NCBI GenBank assembly: GCA_963753105.1
Contig: CAVWBD010000011.1
Coordinates: 186,001 to 250,000 of the forward strand
Direction: 5' to 3'
Source: SZUA-36 sp963753105
GTDB lineage: Bacteria > Pseudomonadota > Gammaproteobacteria > Xanthomonadales > SZUA-36
DNA length: 64,000 bases
Under the pieces are notes generated by a model, which saw only the letters and a list, made by a program, of their open reading frames with translations, ran no database searches and was not told where the DNA came from. Positions 56,100 through 64,000 of this stretch are shown here, one piece after another. The translations under genes and the position numbers were made by a program. Position 1 is the stretch's first letter. Each line of letters opens with the position of its first letter.

Positions 56100-56999
56100 T
56101 TAGCCATCACTTGATTCCGGGTTTTCATCTGCATTTTTACTGACCAACTTGATCTCCAGGGGACTGAGATTGTCGAGGTGCACATCGCGCTGTGGGAATG
56201 CAATGGTGATATGTTCTGCTGTAAATAACTCTGAAATCTTGAAGCGGATATTGCTGCGTATTTGACGCAATTCTCGTTCACCGCCAACTTTGCACCAGAA
56301 TATTGAATCAAATATCAATGCGTTGTCTCCAAAATCCTCGAAGATTACGCGGGGCGGTGGATCCTTCAACACATCGGTTTGGGCACGGACTGCCTGTTCA
56401 AGGAGTTCAGCGACACGTTGTGGCGGCGAACCATAAGCAACGCCTACACGCACGACTGTTCGGATATCATGATTAATTAGCGTCCAGTTAACAACTACAC
56501 GCTCAAGCATCTGGCTATTTGGTACCAGTAAGTGCACACCGTCAACCCGCCGAATACGTGTTGACCGGTTGCCAATGCGCTCCACCACACCGGTGTGTTG
56601 GTCAATTTCGATGAAATCATCAACCCGCACGGGCTGTTCAGTCATCAAGATCCAGCCACTGATGAAATTATTGAGAATATTCTGTGCGCCGAAGCCGATA
56701 CCGATAGCGACCGCACCGGTCATGAACGCGAAGGCAGTAACGGGGATATGCAGAAGGCTAAGAGCGGCAAAAATAACACCGACAATCAGCGTGTAAAACA
56801 ATATACGCTGCAGGGTTTGTATTACTTGAGGCCGAAGGTTGGCTTTGGTAAGACGCCGGCTGAACAGGTTCTCAATCAGTTTGCTGATACCGTAGCCGAA
56901 AACAAGCAACAAGCCCAACAAAATGAACTGGCCCACATCATATACGTGGCCGCCAATTTGAAAAAGCTGATAATCCCAGATGGCCCAAAAATTATCCAT
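56100..56999 (-). CDS. MscS-family mechanosensitive channel
   Basis: The 299-residue protein has three N-terminal hydrophobic segments, then the conserved pore helix (FMTGAVAIGIGFGAQNILNNFISG, about residues 90-113) and the beta domain (VDDFIEIDQHTGVVERIGNRSTRIR). These channels open on turgor shock. It sits between MgtE-type and CorA-type genes on the same strand, which points to a shared osmotic or Mg2+ context. Confidence 0.88.
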   Translation of the reverse strand: MDNFWAIWDYQLFQIGGHVYDVGQFILLGLLLVFGYGISKLIENLFSRRLTKANLRPQVIQTLQRILFYTLIVGVIFAALSLLHIPVTAFAFMTGAVAIGIGFGAQNILNNFISGWILMTEQPVRVDDFIEIDQHTGVVERIGNRSTRIRRVDGVHLLVPNSQMLERVVVNWTLINHDIRTVVRVGVAYGSPPQRVAELLEQAVRAQTDVLKDPPPRVIFEDFGDNALIFDSIFWCKVGGERELRQIRSNIRFKISELFTAEHITIAFPQRDVHLDNLSPLEIKLVSKNADENPESSDG

Positions 57000-57109
57000 G
57001 CCTTAGTTTGACACACAATTCACAATTGAGAGAAGAAAATCCAACAGTTCAGCTGTCCGCATCAGGTTGGTTCCGGCAATGATAAATACAGTCGCTCACG
57101 ATCCAATTT

Positions 57110-58471
57110 CTACACTAAGCTCGATAGCACGAGGCTCGCCAGGCTCAATACGAGGAAGAACCCACCCATATCTGTAATCGTTGTCAGCAATGGGCCGGAT
57201 GCTACAGCTGGATCGATATTCAGACGTCTCAGGATGAGCGGTACGGTTCCGCCGATTGCCACTGCAAGCACTGTGTTCAATGCCAATGCCCCACCGACAA
57301 CCAAAGCGAGCACAGGGTTACCTTTCCACGCCCATGCCGCGAATCCAAGCAAGAAGCCAAGCGACAAACCGTTAATCAACCCAACTGATAATTCTTTGCC
57401 CAGCACTCGGGCAATGTCCTTTGGCTCAGTCGCACCCAGTGTCAACTCACGCATACTCACGGCCACGGCCTGGTTTCCTGAACAGCCACTCATGTCCGAC
57501 ACGATGGGCAAAAATACGGCTAAGGCGATAACCGCGGTCAGGGTATCCTCGTACATTGCAATAACGCTGGCCGCAACAATATTCAAAACAATATTGATAC
57601 TTAACCAGGACAGGCGCCGCCTGGACCGGAGCAAGACCGGCATGCTTCGAAGTTCATCACCACCGACAATACCCGCAGCCTTTAAGTGATCCGCTTCCGC
57701 CTTTTCAGTCATCGCTTCGAGGACCGCCCTGCGGCGAACAATACCCAGCAGGTAGTTGCGGTGGTCAACCACCGGCACCGCCGCAATATCATGATCGGCA
57801 AAGAACTGCTCGAGTTCAGCCAATGACGCGGCCGCGGGGACCGCAATCGCCTTGGTTGCAATCTCTCCAATGCGTGCTTCAGGATCGGCAAATACCAGGT
57901 CCCGGAGTCGAACAACGCCAACCAGCAAATGCTTTTTGACCACCACATAAATGTAGTGGACTGTCAGGAATTCATAATCGCCTTCCCGTCCCGTCAAATC
58001 TTCCACCACATCCCGCACAACCGCGCTCTTGGGATACCTCGCGAATTCGGTCATCATCAAGCCGCCAGCCACGTTGGCGGGGTAGGCAATCAAGTCCCGA
58101 ATCTCCTGCACATCTTCTTCTTCAAGAAGCTCGAGAATGGCCTCGCTGTCCTGACGATCCATCTCGGATAAAATATCGACCCGGATGTTACTGGCCATTT
58201 CCTCCAGGATTGGAGCCGCCTCTTGCGCCGGCATATCTTCAATCAAGTCTGCGCCGTGGGAACTGGGAAACTCCTCGACCAGGTGCGCCGCCCTTTCTAC
58301 CGATATGGCGGATAGCAATTGCCGCTGCTCTTCCGTTGATAGTTGGAATACAGCATGCAGCAGTTCCGCCGAATCGATCTCATCCAGTTTCCTCTCGAGA
58401 GCGGCCGATGGATTTTCAGATTCAAGCAATATCCGAATCTGGTTCCTCTCAGAAATGTTGTTTTGCGTCAT
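57110..58471 (-). CDS. mgtE: magnesium transporter MgtE
   Basis: The 453-residue protein has an N-domain of helical repeats (about 20-135), two CBS domains (about 135-265; AVVRDVVEDLTGREGDY and LEQFFADHDIAAVPVVD) and five C-terminal helices (FLPIVSDMSGCSGNQAVAV is the pore motif). The CBS domains gate the pore by cytoplasmic Mg2+. ATG 58471 (MTQNNISERNQ) is preferred to the longer frame start at 58519. Confidence 0.92.
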   Translation of the reverse strand: MTQNNISERNQIRILLESENPSAALERKLDEIDSAELLHAVFQLSTEEQRQLLSAISVERAAHLVEEFPSSHGADLIEDMPAQEAAPILEEMASNIRVDILSEMDRQDSEAILELLEEEDVQEIRDLIAYPANVAGGLMMTEFARYPKSAVVRDVVEDLTGREGDYEFLTVHYIYVVVKKHLLVGVVRLRDLVFADPEARIGEIATKAIAVPAAASLAELEQFFADHDIAAVPVVDHRNYLLGIVRRRAVLEAMTEKAEADHLKAAGIVGGDELRSMPVLLRSRRRLSWLSINIVLNIVAASVIAMYEDTLTAVIALAVFLPIVSDMSGCSGNQAVAVSMRELTLGATEPKDIARVLGKELSVGLINGLSLGFLLGFAAWAWKGNPVLALVVGGALALNTVLAVAIGGTVPLILRRLNIDPAVASGPLLTTITDMGGFFLVLSLASLVLSSLV

Positions 58472-58581
58472 GTGTAAGTCCTCAACCCATATCTGACGAA
58501 TACACGCTATCGTCCCCAATGGGCCTCTTTAGGTCAAAACGGTAGTACTGGGCAGTTTTTGAAAGCTGTTATCCGGCCGGG

Positions 58582-59487
58582 CTAGCCACGTCCGCGTGTT
58601 CGGGTTTTACCCTGTTTTGCATTCTTTTCAATGAACTGAATAATGGTTCCGGCAACGTCCTTTTCAGTTGCATTTTCTATGCCTTCAAGTCCTGGACTGG
58701 AATTGACTTCCATCACCACGGGCCCGTGATTTGAACGCAACAGGTCGACGCCCGCAACATTGAGCCCCATCACCTTGGCAGAACGAACCGCGGTTGAGCG
58801 CTCCTCCGGGGTAATTCTGATCAGGCTTGCCGAGCCACCACGATGCAGGTTCGAGCGGAACTCGCCTTCCTTACCCTGCCGCATCATCGAGGCAACCACC
58901 TTGTCACCGATAACCAGGCACCGAATATCTGCACCACCCGCTTCCTTGATGAATTCCTGCACCATGAAGTTGGCTTTCAACCCCCTGAAAGCTTCGATAA
59001 CACTCTCAGCGGCCTTTTTTGTCTCGGCAAGGACGACGCCGACACCCTGTGTACCTTCAAGTAACTTGATGACCACCGGTGCGCCACCCACGGACTCAAG
59101 CAGGTCGTCGGTATCATCCGGTGAGTTTGCAAAGCCGGTGACAGGAAGGCCGATACCTCTTCGTGCTAACAACTGCGAGGCCCGCAACTTGTCACGTGAA
59201 CGCGTAATCGCCACCGATTCGTTGACGGAGTAAACACCCATCATCTCAAACTGGCGCACAACAGCCGTTCCGTAAAACGACACCGAGGCGCCTATCCTGG
59301 GAATGATGGCGTCAACCCCTTCTATCGCTTCACCTTTGTAATGTATGCCTGGCCGGTGACTGGTGATATTCATGTAGCAACGCCGGTGATCAATCACCTG
59401 AATTTCATGACCACGTTCCTTGCCGGCCTCAACCAGTCTTTTCGTTGAGTAAAGCCTTGGATTCGTTGACAGTATTGCGATTTTCAT
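58582..59487 (-). CDS. rimK: ribosomal protein S6 glutamyl ligase, RimK family
   Basis: The 301-residue protein has the RimK N-terminal domain and an ATP-grasp domain with the phosphate loop-like GTQGVGV (near 147-153), KEAGGADIRCLVIGDKVVAS, and the Mg2+ site VMEVNSSPGLEGIE. RimK adds glutamates to the C-terminus of ribosomal protein S6. A basic tail (KTRTRGRG) ends the protein. It is the third gene of a rimB-aspartoacylase-rimK unit on the minus strand. Confidence 0.9.
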   Translation of the reverse strand: MKIAILSTNPRLYSTKRLVEAGKERGHEIQVIDHRRCYMNITSHRPGIHYKGEAIEGVDAIIPRIGASVSFYGTAVVRQFEMMGVYSVNESVAITRSRDKLRASQLLARRGIGLPVTGFANSPDDTDDLLESVGGAPVVIKLLEGTQGVGVVLAETKKAAESVIEAFRGLKANFMVQEFIKEAGGADIRCLVIGDKVVASMMRQGKEGEFRSNLHRGGSASLIRITPEERSTAVRSAKVMGLNVAGVDLLRSNHGPVVMEVNSSPGLEGIENATEKDVAGTIIQFIEKNAKQGKTRTRGRG

Positions 59488-59528
59488 TCCTTAAAACTCC
59501 GTAGATGATGTAATCAGGCCCTTCTGGC

Positions 59529-60542
59529 CTAGTTATCTAGTAATTCGGTGAATTCCTCAACGAGGCCTTCAGCTTTGGACACGCTTGTGAATTCCGCAAT
59601 GTTAAACAACGCGTCACCTTCATGGGCCAGGGGCAGGTTACTGCGGCCGATAACGATCCCGTCGAACGGCGCCTCCAGAATATCAGATGAAGCACCCAGC
59701 GGGTCACTGATGGTTGCCAGGCGCTGGCCTTTTGAAACACTGTTGCCCAGTTGCACGTTGGTATTGAAAATGCCACTGGAAGGCGCACGCGCCCAACTCG
59801 TTGAACGGGCAAGTACCGGCTTGACAGGCCTTTTTGCAGCCTTCTTCGCGGGCAGCATTCCAATCAAACGCATGACGTTCAGGATACCACGCAAGCCAGC
59901 TCTTATGCATATTTCGTCGAAACGCAGCGCCTCACCGGCCTCATAGATCAGTACTGGCACGCCCGATTCGGCCACGCTGGCGCGCAGGGAGTTATCCCGG
60001 ATATTGGCATTTATGATTACCGGCACACCGAAGCAGTTTGCCAGTTCGAGTGTCTTTGCATCATCAAGATTGCCACGAATTTGCGGCAGGTTGGACCGGT
60101 TGATCGCGCCGGTATGCAAATCAATACCATAATCTGCCTTGGAGACAATTTGTGTGAAAAAAGTGTTCGCAAGGCGTGCTGCAATAGACCCTTTGGCACT
60201 ACCCGGGAAGGAGCGATTAAGATCTCTCCGGTCGGGCAGATAACGCGACTGATACAAAAAACCATGGACGTTCACAATTGGAACAGCAATCAACGTTCCC
60301 CGGATTGACCTCAGGGCTTTGAGACGTAACAACCTGCGAACAATCTCCACACCGTTGAGTTCATCACCGTGAATAGCAGCCGAGACAAATAAGACCGGCC
60401 CGGCCCTGCGTCCACAGATAACCTGCAAAGGCATGCTTAGCGACGTGGAGGTGTACAGATCAGCAACCGGCAGGTTGATGTTCTCACGTTGGCCTGGTTT
60501 GACCACAGTTTCACCGATTGAGAATGAATTATTCAAAGCCAT
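59529..60542 (-). CDS. succinylglutamate desuccinylase/aspartoacylase family protein
   Basis: The 337-residue protein has the M14-like zinc site: His58 and Glu61 in AAIHGDELNG and His143 in YGIDLHTGAIN, with Arg in the RSFPGS motif. The C-terminal 90 residues form the beta-rich lid with an SKGQRLATISDPLG stretch. Such proteins hydrolyse amide bonds of N-acylated amino acids. Its position between rimK and rimB suggests it acts in the same pathway, perhaps on a glutamate peptide, but that is inferred. It starts six bases after the rimB stop. Confidence 0.82.
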   Translation of the reverse strand: MALNNSFSIGETVVKPGQRENINLPVADLYTSTSLSMPLQVICGRRAGPVLFVSAAIHGDELNGVEIVRRLLRLKALRSIRGTLIAVPIVNVHGFLYQSRYLPDRRDLNRSFPGSAKGSIAARLANTFFTQIVSKADYGIDLHTGAINRSNLPQIRGNLDDAKTLELANCFGVPVIINANIRDNSLRASVAESGVPVLIYEAGEALRFDEICIRAGLRGILNVMRLIGMLPAKKAAKRPVKPVLARSTSWARAPSSGIFNTNVQLGNSVSKGQRLATISDPLGASSDILEAPFDGIVIGRSNLPLAHEGDALFNIAEFTSVSKAEGLVEEFTELLDN

Positions 60543-60548
60543 CGTTTT

Positions 60549-61013
60549 TTATTCCTGCTTTACCTTTTTCCTTCGTTTTCTTTTGCCGGTAGTATAGGAC
60601 CTTGATGGATCAACCATCGCTATACCCTTTATCGCCGTACGACCCAACAGCATTCTGAACATCATGTTGTCACGGGCGGTCAATGTCATTTCGATTGGCC
60701 ATGACCAGGGGCCAATGGTTAGCGGCGTGCTGATGATCAGGCGCTGTTCCCTGTGACCGCCAGAATCGGTGACAAATCTTTCGTCGACAATATCGGCAAC
60801 ACAAGTTACGACTACCTCGGAATCCTTTTGCAGTGGATGGATTTTGAACCTGACCCTTGGTTTGCCATGCTCTGAAAAGGTATCAAGTTCGAACGCATGT
60901 AAAGTGGACGTTCTGGCACCCGTATCAACTTTGGCCTTGATCTCCGGCAATCCCAGTTCCGGTAGCCCAACCCACTCACGCCAGCCAAGCGTAAGTTTTT
61001 CGTCGGGCTTCAT
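60549..61013 (-). CDS. rimB: ATP-dependent zinc-protease-annotated/retropepsin-like protein, RimB-type
   Basis: The 154-residue protein has the retropepsin-like Asp motif DTGAR (Asp30-Arg34) in KAKVDTGARTSTLHA, and LGRTAIKG near residue 128. In Pseudomonas the RimB protein removes glutamates added by RimK. It leads an operon with the aspartoacylase-like and rimK genes. A basic tail (GKRKRRKKVKQE) closes it. The 261 bases between it and the MarR gene hold no supported gene. Confidence 0.82.
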   Translation of the reverse strand: MKPDEKLTLGWREWVGLPELGLPEIKAKVDTGARTSTLHAFELDTFSEHGKPRVRFKIHPLQKDSEVVVTCVADIVDERFVTDSGGHREQRLIISTPLTIGPWSWPIEMTLTARDNMMFRMLLGRTAIKGIAMVDPSRSYTTGKRKRRKKVKQE

Positions 61014-61273
61014 GGTTGAAAGGCCCCGTGGCTACAAACATTTTCAATTGGAAACATAAAAATAGTCCTACCTATGGAATTGAAAGCCTGGTGCCGCCAT
61101 CGGGGGAAGAAACAACAAGTGAGGCGTCCACTAAGATATACCCTGCAACCGGAGAATAATATATATTTTCAATCGAAAATGAGCCAATGCACTGAATTTC
61201 TATTCAGTTTTTATCCAATGGTTCTCAGTAATTTTTTGACTTTGACGATCGGTGACAAGGTCGAAATGTTGGA

Positions 61274-61780
61274 TTAGTCATCCTGGGCGGTTAACACCAG
61301 TCGCAACAGACTACTGAGCGACTCTCTTTGCCGATTACTCAGGCTCTCCAGGGCTTCCATGGCCGACTCAAACCTGGCTTCGGTTGCAGCTTCAATCAAC
61401 TCAAATCCCATCGAAGTCAATTGTACCAACACCCTCCGGCCGTCATTTTCATCTTTGATTCTGCGAACCAGGCCTTCTTCTTCCAATCCGTCAATACGGT
61501 TTGTCATAGCGCCCGTTGTGAGCATGGATGAGGATGCCAAATCGGTGGCACGCATGATGAACGGAGCACCTCGACGTCTCAGGGTAGAAAGCACATCATA
61601 CTGCCACCACTGCAGATCAAATCGTTGCAACTTCTCAGCAGTTTGCTCACCAAGAATCTTGGCCAGTGCCTGGATACGCAGAACGACCCCCATCGGTTCC
61701 GGATCGAGGTCAGGTCGCTGCTTATTCCAATCGCTCTGGACTTCGTCGATGGCATCTTTGTTTTCTACGGATAAGTTCAT
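61274..61780 (-). CDS. MarR-family transcriptional regulator
   Basis: The 168-residue protein has a winged-helix domain (about 65-135; WWQYDVLSTLRRRG, LASSSMLTTGAMTNRIDGLEEEGLVRR, and the wing DENDGRRVLVQLT). It follows the unknown gene at 61831 by 50 bases on the same strand, and the promoter of that unit has a perfect ATCTT/AAGAT operator. So it likely represses itself and the gene ahead of it, and probably the divergent gene at 62716. The ligand is unknown. Confidence 0.88.
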   Translation of the reverse strand: MNLSVENKDAIDEVQSDWNKQRPDLDPEPMGVVLRIQALAKILGEQTAEKLQRFDLQWWQYDVLSTLRRRGAPFIMRATDLASSSMLTTGAMTNRIDGLEEEGLVRRIKDENDGRRVLVQLTSMGFELIEAATEARFESAMEALESLSNRQRESLSSLLRLVLTAQDD

Positions 61781-61830
61781 ATCAATATTTACTTTTCTTC
61801 AAAAAATCTTGCTAAAAAAAGACATAGGGA

Positions 61831-62370
61831 CTACTGCAATTTTACATTCATGGCGCCAATTTCCCTGTAGATGACAGGCTGTGGTCTTTTACTCGAGATA
61901 GTAAGAATCCTGTTCCCGTTTCGATAGAGATGATGGCAAGTCCTGAATAAGTGGAGGGCCGCGCCTGTTTCAAAAAGTCTATCAATTGCACCAAGAACCT
62001 GTTTCTCAGGCTTACTCTTAAAGCGGTAAAAAAATTGGCCAATACGAGCACCTTGCTCATCGAAAACCAGTGTTGGGGTCTTCCCCTGAAAATAAATTTC
62101 ACGGTTGAATTGCCTGAACAGGGGCTTGGTCAATACCAGACCAATCTGATTCTCACCGAGCAGCCAGCATCCTGCATGGTCGTTTACCGGGATTTTTTCA
62201 TGCTCGCCGAAAGCCCGGCACCAACTCTGGAAGTAAGCTCTGTAACATTTTAAGGTGCGTTGGTGCACCTGCTGTGACTGCGCAGAATCTACCGCAGTTG
62301 GATGTGAACTCGAGTCTATTATTTGGTTGCTATTCACGTGTAAAGCACCGGATGGGTTGAGTAAGAACAT
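61831..62370 (-). CDS. protein of unknown function ahead of MarR
   Basis: The 179-residue product starts MFLLNPSGALHVNS and has no signal peptide or membrane helix. It has a hydrophobic, basic core with WLLGENQIGLVLTKPLF and a Cys/His cluster FRTCHHLYRNGNR. I see no domain I know. Its promoter contains the MarR-type operator (62440-62455), so it is probably the first gene of a two-gene unit with marR. Atypical composition (GC under the window mean) suggests horizontal origin. A competing frame on the opposite strand is a shadow. Confidence 0.55.
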   Translation of the reverse strand: MFLLNPSGALHVNSNQIIDSSSHPTAVDSAQSQQVHQRTLKCYRAYFQSWCRAFGEHEKIPVNDHAGCWLLGENQIGLVLTKPLFRQFNREIYFQGKTPTLVFDEQGARIGQFFYRFKSKPEKQVLGAIDRLFETGAALHLFRTCHHLYRNGNRILTISSKRPQPVIYREIGAMNVKLQ

Positions 62371-62423
62371 ATTCTTCCCTATGTAACTGGCATCCCACGG
62401 TCAATTAGTCATGTCGTGACCGC

Positions 62424-62452
62424 ATTACATTTTAATTATATCTTTATGTCAA
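62424..62452 (-). promoter_or_regulatory. promoter for 62370 gene: TTGACA and TGTAAT, 17-base spacer
   Basis: On the minus strand TTGACA (62452-62447) and TGTAAT (62429-62424) are 17 bases apart. The -35 lies wholly inside the operator at 62440-62455. Confidence 0.6.
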
Positions 62453-62455
62453 GAT
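62440..62455. promoter_or_regulatory. MarR-type operator 1
   Basis: ATCTTTATGTCAAGAT, a 16-base dyad with ATCTT/AAGAT half-sites. It is the exact inverse of operator 2 and covers the -35 of the minus-strand promoter. Confidence 0.6.
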
Positions 62456-62643
62456 TATAATTGATATTTGGGAACATAAAGTACCATTTTTGAAGGCTTA
62501 ATCGTATGCAGTATGCCATTTCTTGTGTAAATCATTTGAATTTTTATATCCTTGTAATTGAATTTAATAAATCATAGAAATATATGGTTTGTTGTGTTTT
62601 TCCCAGAAGGGTATTCAAGCCAGCTTGTAATTTTACGATTAAA

Positions 62644-62659
62644 ATCTTGACATAAAGAT
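62644..62659. promoter_or_regulatory. MarR-type operator 2
   Basis: ATCTTGACATAAAGAT, the reverse complement of operator 1, about 55 bases before ATG 62716. It covers the -35 of the plus-strand promoter. Confidence 0.6.
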
Positions 62660-62675
62660 AATATGGGTTTTTAAT
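62647..62675 (+). promoter_or_regulatory. promoter for 62716 gene: TTGACA and TTTAAT, 17-base spacer
   Basis: TTGACA 62647-62652 and TTTAAT 62670-62675 are 17 bases apart and lie 40 bases before the start codon. Confidence 0.6.
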
Positions 62676-62715
62676 TCGATTGAAAGGCCCTCTACCTCAT
62701 ACTGGAGATACTAAA

Positions 62716-63000
62716 ATGAGGCGAAGAAACAAACACGAGTCACACCCAAAGCGTGAACAAGATTTATTTCAATTTGAATCTGACCTGTATGACGACTACA
62801 ACGACGAGTTGGACAATGATTTTGACGGGCTGTCAGACCTGGCTGAGGATTTTTACAGTACCGATTGGGAAGACCCATCCGGGCCCAAACGTAGAATCAG
62901 CGCCAGGCGACAGATCGAGAGACGAAATGACCTTAAAGACTTGATATCAGAGTTTGGCGGCTGGGATGAAATTGACCGGGAAGACGAATGGTGGAACTGA
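62716..63000 (+). CDS. small acidic/basic protein, PA3496-like
   Basis: The 94-residue protein begins MRRRNKHESH after GGAG, has an acidic middle (DLYDDYNDELDNDFDG) and a basic RRISARRQIERR segment, and ends in an acidic WDEIDREDEWWN. Short proteins of this layout (PA3496 family) have been annotated as putative envelope-integrity proteins. That name is a tentative match from memory. It is transcribed divergently from the MarR unit under an operator of the same sequence, so it should be co-regulated with it. The longer frame start at 62680 lacks a ribosome site. Confidence 0.55.
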   Translation: MRRRNKHESHPKREQDLFQFESDLYDDYNDELDNDFDGLSDLAEDFYSTDWEDPSGPKRRISARRQIERRNDLKDLISEFGGWDEIDREDEWWN

Positions 63001-63199
63001 ACATACAAAGTTCACTGCAATTCGATTACAAGGCTTCACTATGCCGCCCAGGTTACTTATTAAATCTGTGCTCTATCGTATTTACTCCACTGGAAATGAT
63101 AAGTGCTTCTGACTGACCAACCCCCCAGGTAAAGAATACTTGGGCCGTCATTCGCCGACGGCCCTTCTTTTTGTGCGCTATCAATGTCTCCTACTGGTT

Positions 63200-64000
63200 G
63201 CGGTTTCAACCGGTCGATGCAACACCTAACCTCTAATAAGAGGGAGGAGGATGTTGCAGATGAGGAAATACCGACGAAGAATCTATTACACAGATGCACA
63301 GAAGGAATTGATGTGGGATCGCTGGCAGAAAGGCGATTCTCTGGAAAAGATTGCACAACTCTTTGACCGTGGCCATGGCTCGGTAGCCCGTATTCTTGTA
63401 CAAACTGGCGGGATACGACCAGCGAAGAAAACCCGTTCCAGGCGGGCGTTATCGTTGGCTGAGCGTGAAGAGATCTCACGCGGTATCGTAAGTGGTCGTT
63501 CGCTGTCGTTCGATCGCGGCTGCATTAAATCGCGCGCCTTCCACGATCAGCCGAGAGATCGAGCGCAATGGTGGCCGACAGTTTTATCGGGCCAATGTGG
63601 CAGATCAGGCTGCCTGGGATCGGGCGCATCGTCCCAAGCGTTGTAAACTGGTACACAACCCTGCGCTGGCGCGCATCGTGGCGAGCAAGCTACAGCTCGA
63701 GTGGTCACCGCGACAGATCGCTGGATGGTTGAAACGCACATACCCGGACGACGAGAACTACCAGGTGTCACACGAGACGATTTATCGCACGCTGTATATC
63801 CAGGCCCGCGGGGCCTTGAAGAAGGAACTGTTGCAGCACTTGCGACGCAAGCGCAGGATGCGCCGTTCCCGACACCATACGCAAAAGACCCCGGATCATG
63901 GCCGGATCACCAATACCGTATCGATCAGCGAACGGCCAGCTGCGGTTGAGGATCGTGCGGTACCGGGTCACTGGGAAGGCGATCTCCTGTGCGGCAGCAA
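63200..64000 (+). mobile_element. IS30-family insertion sequence, right end outside window
   Basis: The element begins near 63200 with a left end (TGCGGTTTCAACCGG) whose relic is seen at 48604. It contains the transposase frame and reaches the window edge. Confidence 0.75.
63251..64000 (+). CDS. IS30-family transposase, frameshifted, 3' end outside window
   Basis: The start MLQMRKYRRRIYYT follows GGAGG. The N-terminal helix-turn-helix is intact (MWDRWQKGDSLEKIAQLF). Near 63505 the frame shifts: SGRSLS becomes, in another frame, SIAAALNRAPSTISREIE, the usual IS30 second helix-turn-helix. Further on come NYQVSHETIYRTLYIQ and, in the DDE catalytic domain, VPGHWEGDLLCGS at the window end. So one base is gained or lost. 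The element is either inactive or misread. Only about 250 residues are visible of the usual 330-380. Confidence 0.85.

Overview
The window looks like chromosome of a free-living gammaproteobacterium, probably an uncultured or marine lineage. The evidence is a GC content in the mid-fifties, the trxB-aat and ftsK-lolA-serS neighbourhoods, Gram-negative envelope machinery (TamAB, RND efflux, FadL-like and porin-like barrels, Lol-type lipoprotein handling) and a CCA-encoding tRNA-Ser. I cannot name a genus from sequence alone. No prophage, plasmid backbone or CRISPR array is visible.

Layout. 1-2.1 kb (-): a DUF2914-type lipoprotein cut by the window edge and a TonB-like anchored protein. 2.2-7.6 kb (+): an operon of LolA-like carrier, two FtsX-type permeases, ATPase and outer-membrane barrel. 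7.6-11.1 kb (-): a zinc/manganese-uptake-like set (permease, binding protein, His-rich porin, small Cys/His exported protein) with no ATPase. 11.2-12.2 kb (-): a propeller-like protein. 12.4-18.1 kb (+): RND pump plus FadL-like barrel. 18.2-22.7 kb: LytS-type kinase, secreted trypsin-like protease, a hairpin-rich leader ahead of a small membrane protein with C-terminal repeats, a YedK/HMCES protein and a lipoprotein. 22.7-28.8 kb (-): rsmC, rimO, CDF transporter, VOC fragment, then a sigma factor/anti-sigma/PDZ operon. 29-31.1 kb (-): M13 peptidase. 31.1-35.8 kb (+): greB, a hairpin-rich non-coding stretch, hsp20, PlsC-like, rhomboid, SRPBCC-GyrI. 35.8-42.8 kb: aat and trxB (-), ftsK-lolA-serS (+), Bax-inhibitor-1 family (-). 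43.0-43.6 kb: tRNA-Ser(UGA) flanked by a 5' half-copy, 78-bp repeats and a 3' fragment. 43.8-49.6 kb: TPR protein, large exported protein, IS30-end relic, ferritin-like protein. 49.8-58.5 kb (-): tamB, tamA, CorA-like, MscS, MgtE. 58.6-61.8 kb (-): rimK, aspartoacylase-like, rimB, MarR. 61.8-63.0 kb: a divergent pair under two matching MarR-type operators. 63.2 kb to the end: an IS30 transposase that runs off the window.

A cross-cutting feature is a high density of single-base frameshifts in 1-12 kb, at 32.4 kb, in 39.3-41.6 kb and at 63.5 kb. They hit genes that cannot normally be lost (ftsK, lolA, serS). Each reading frame resumes with conserved family sequence, so I read them as sequence or assembly errors, not gene decay, and I annotate full gene spans. 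The best candidates for something new are the structured leader at 20.56-20.86 kb with its repeat-bearing protein, the tRNA-Ser fragment/repeat locus at 43.07-43.58 kb, the hairpin-rich element at 31.8-32.12 kb, and the MarR circuit at 61.3-63.0 kb.
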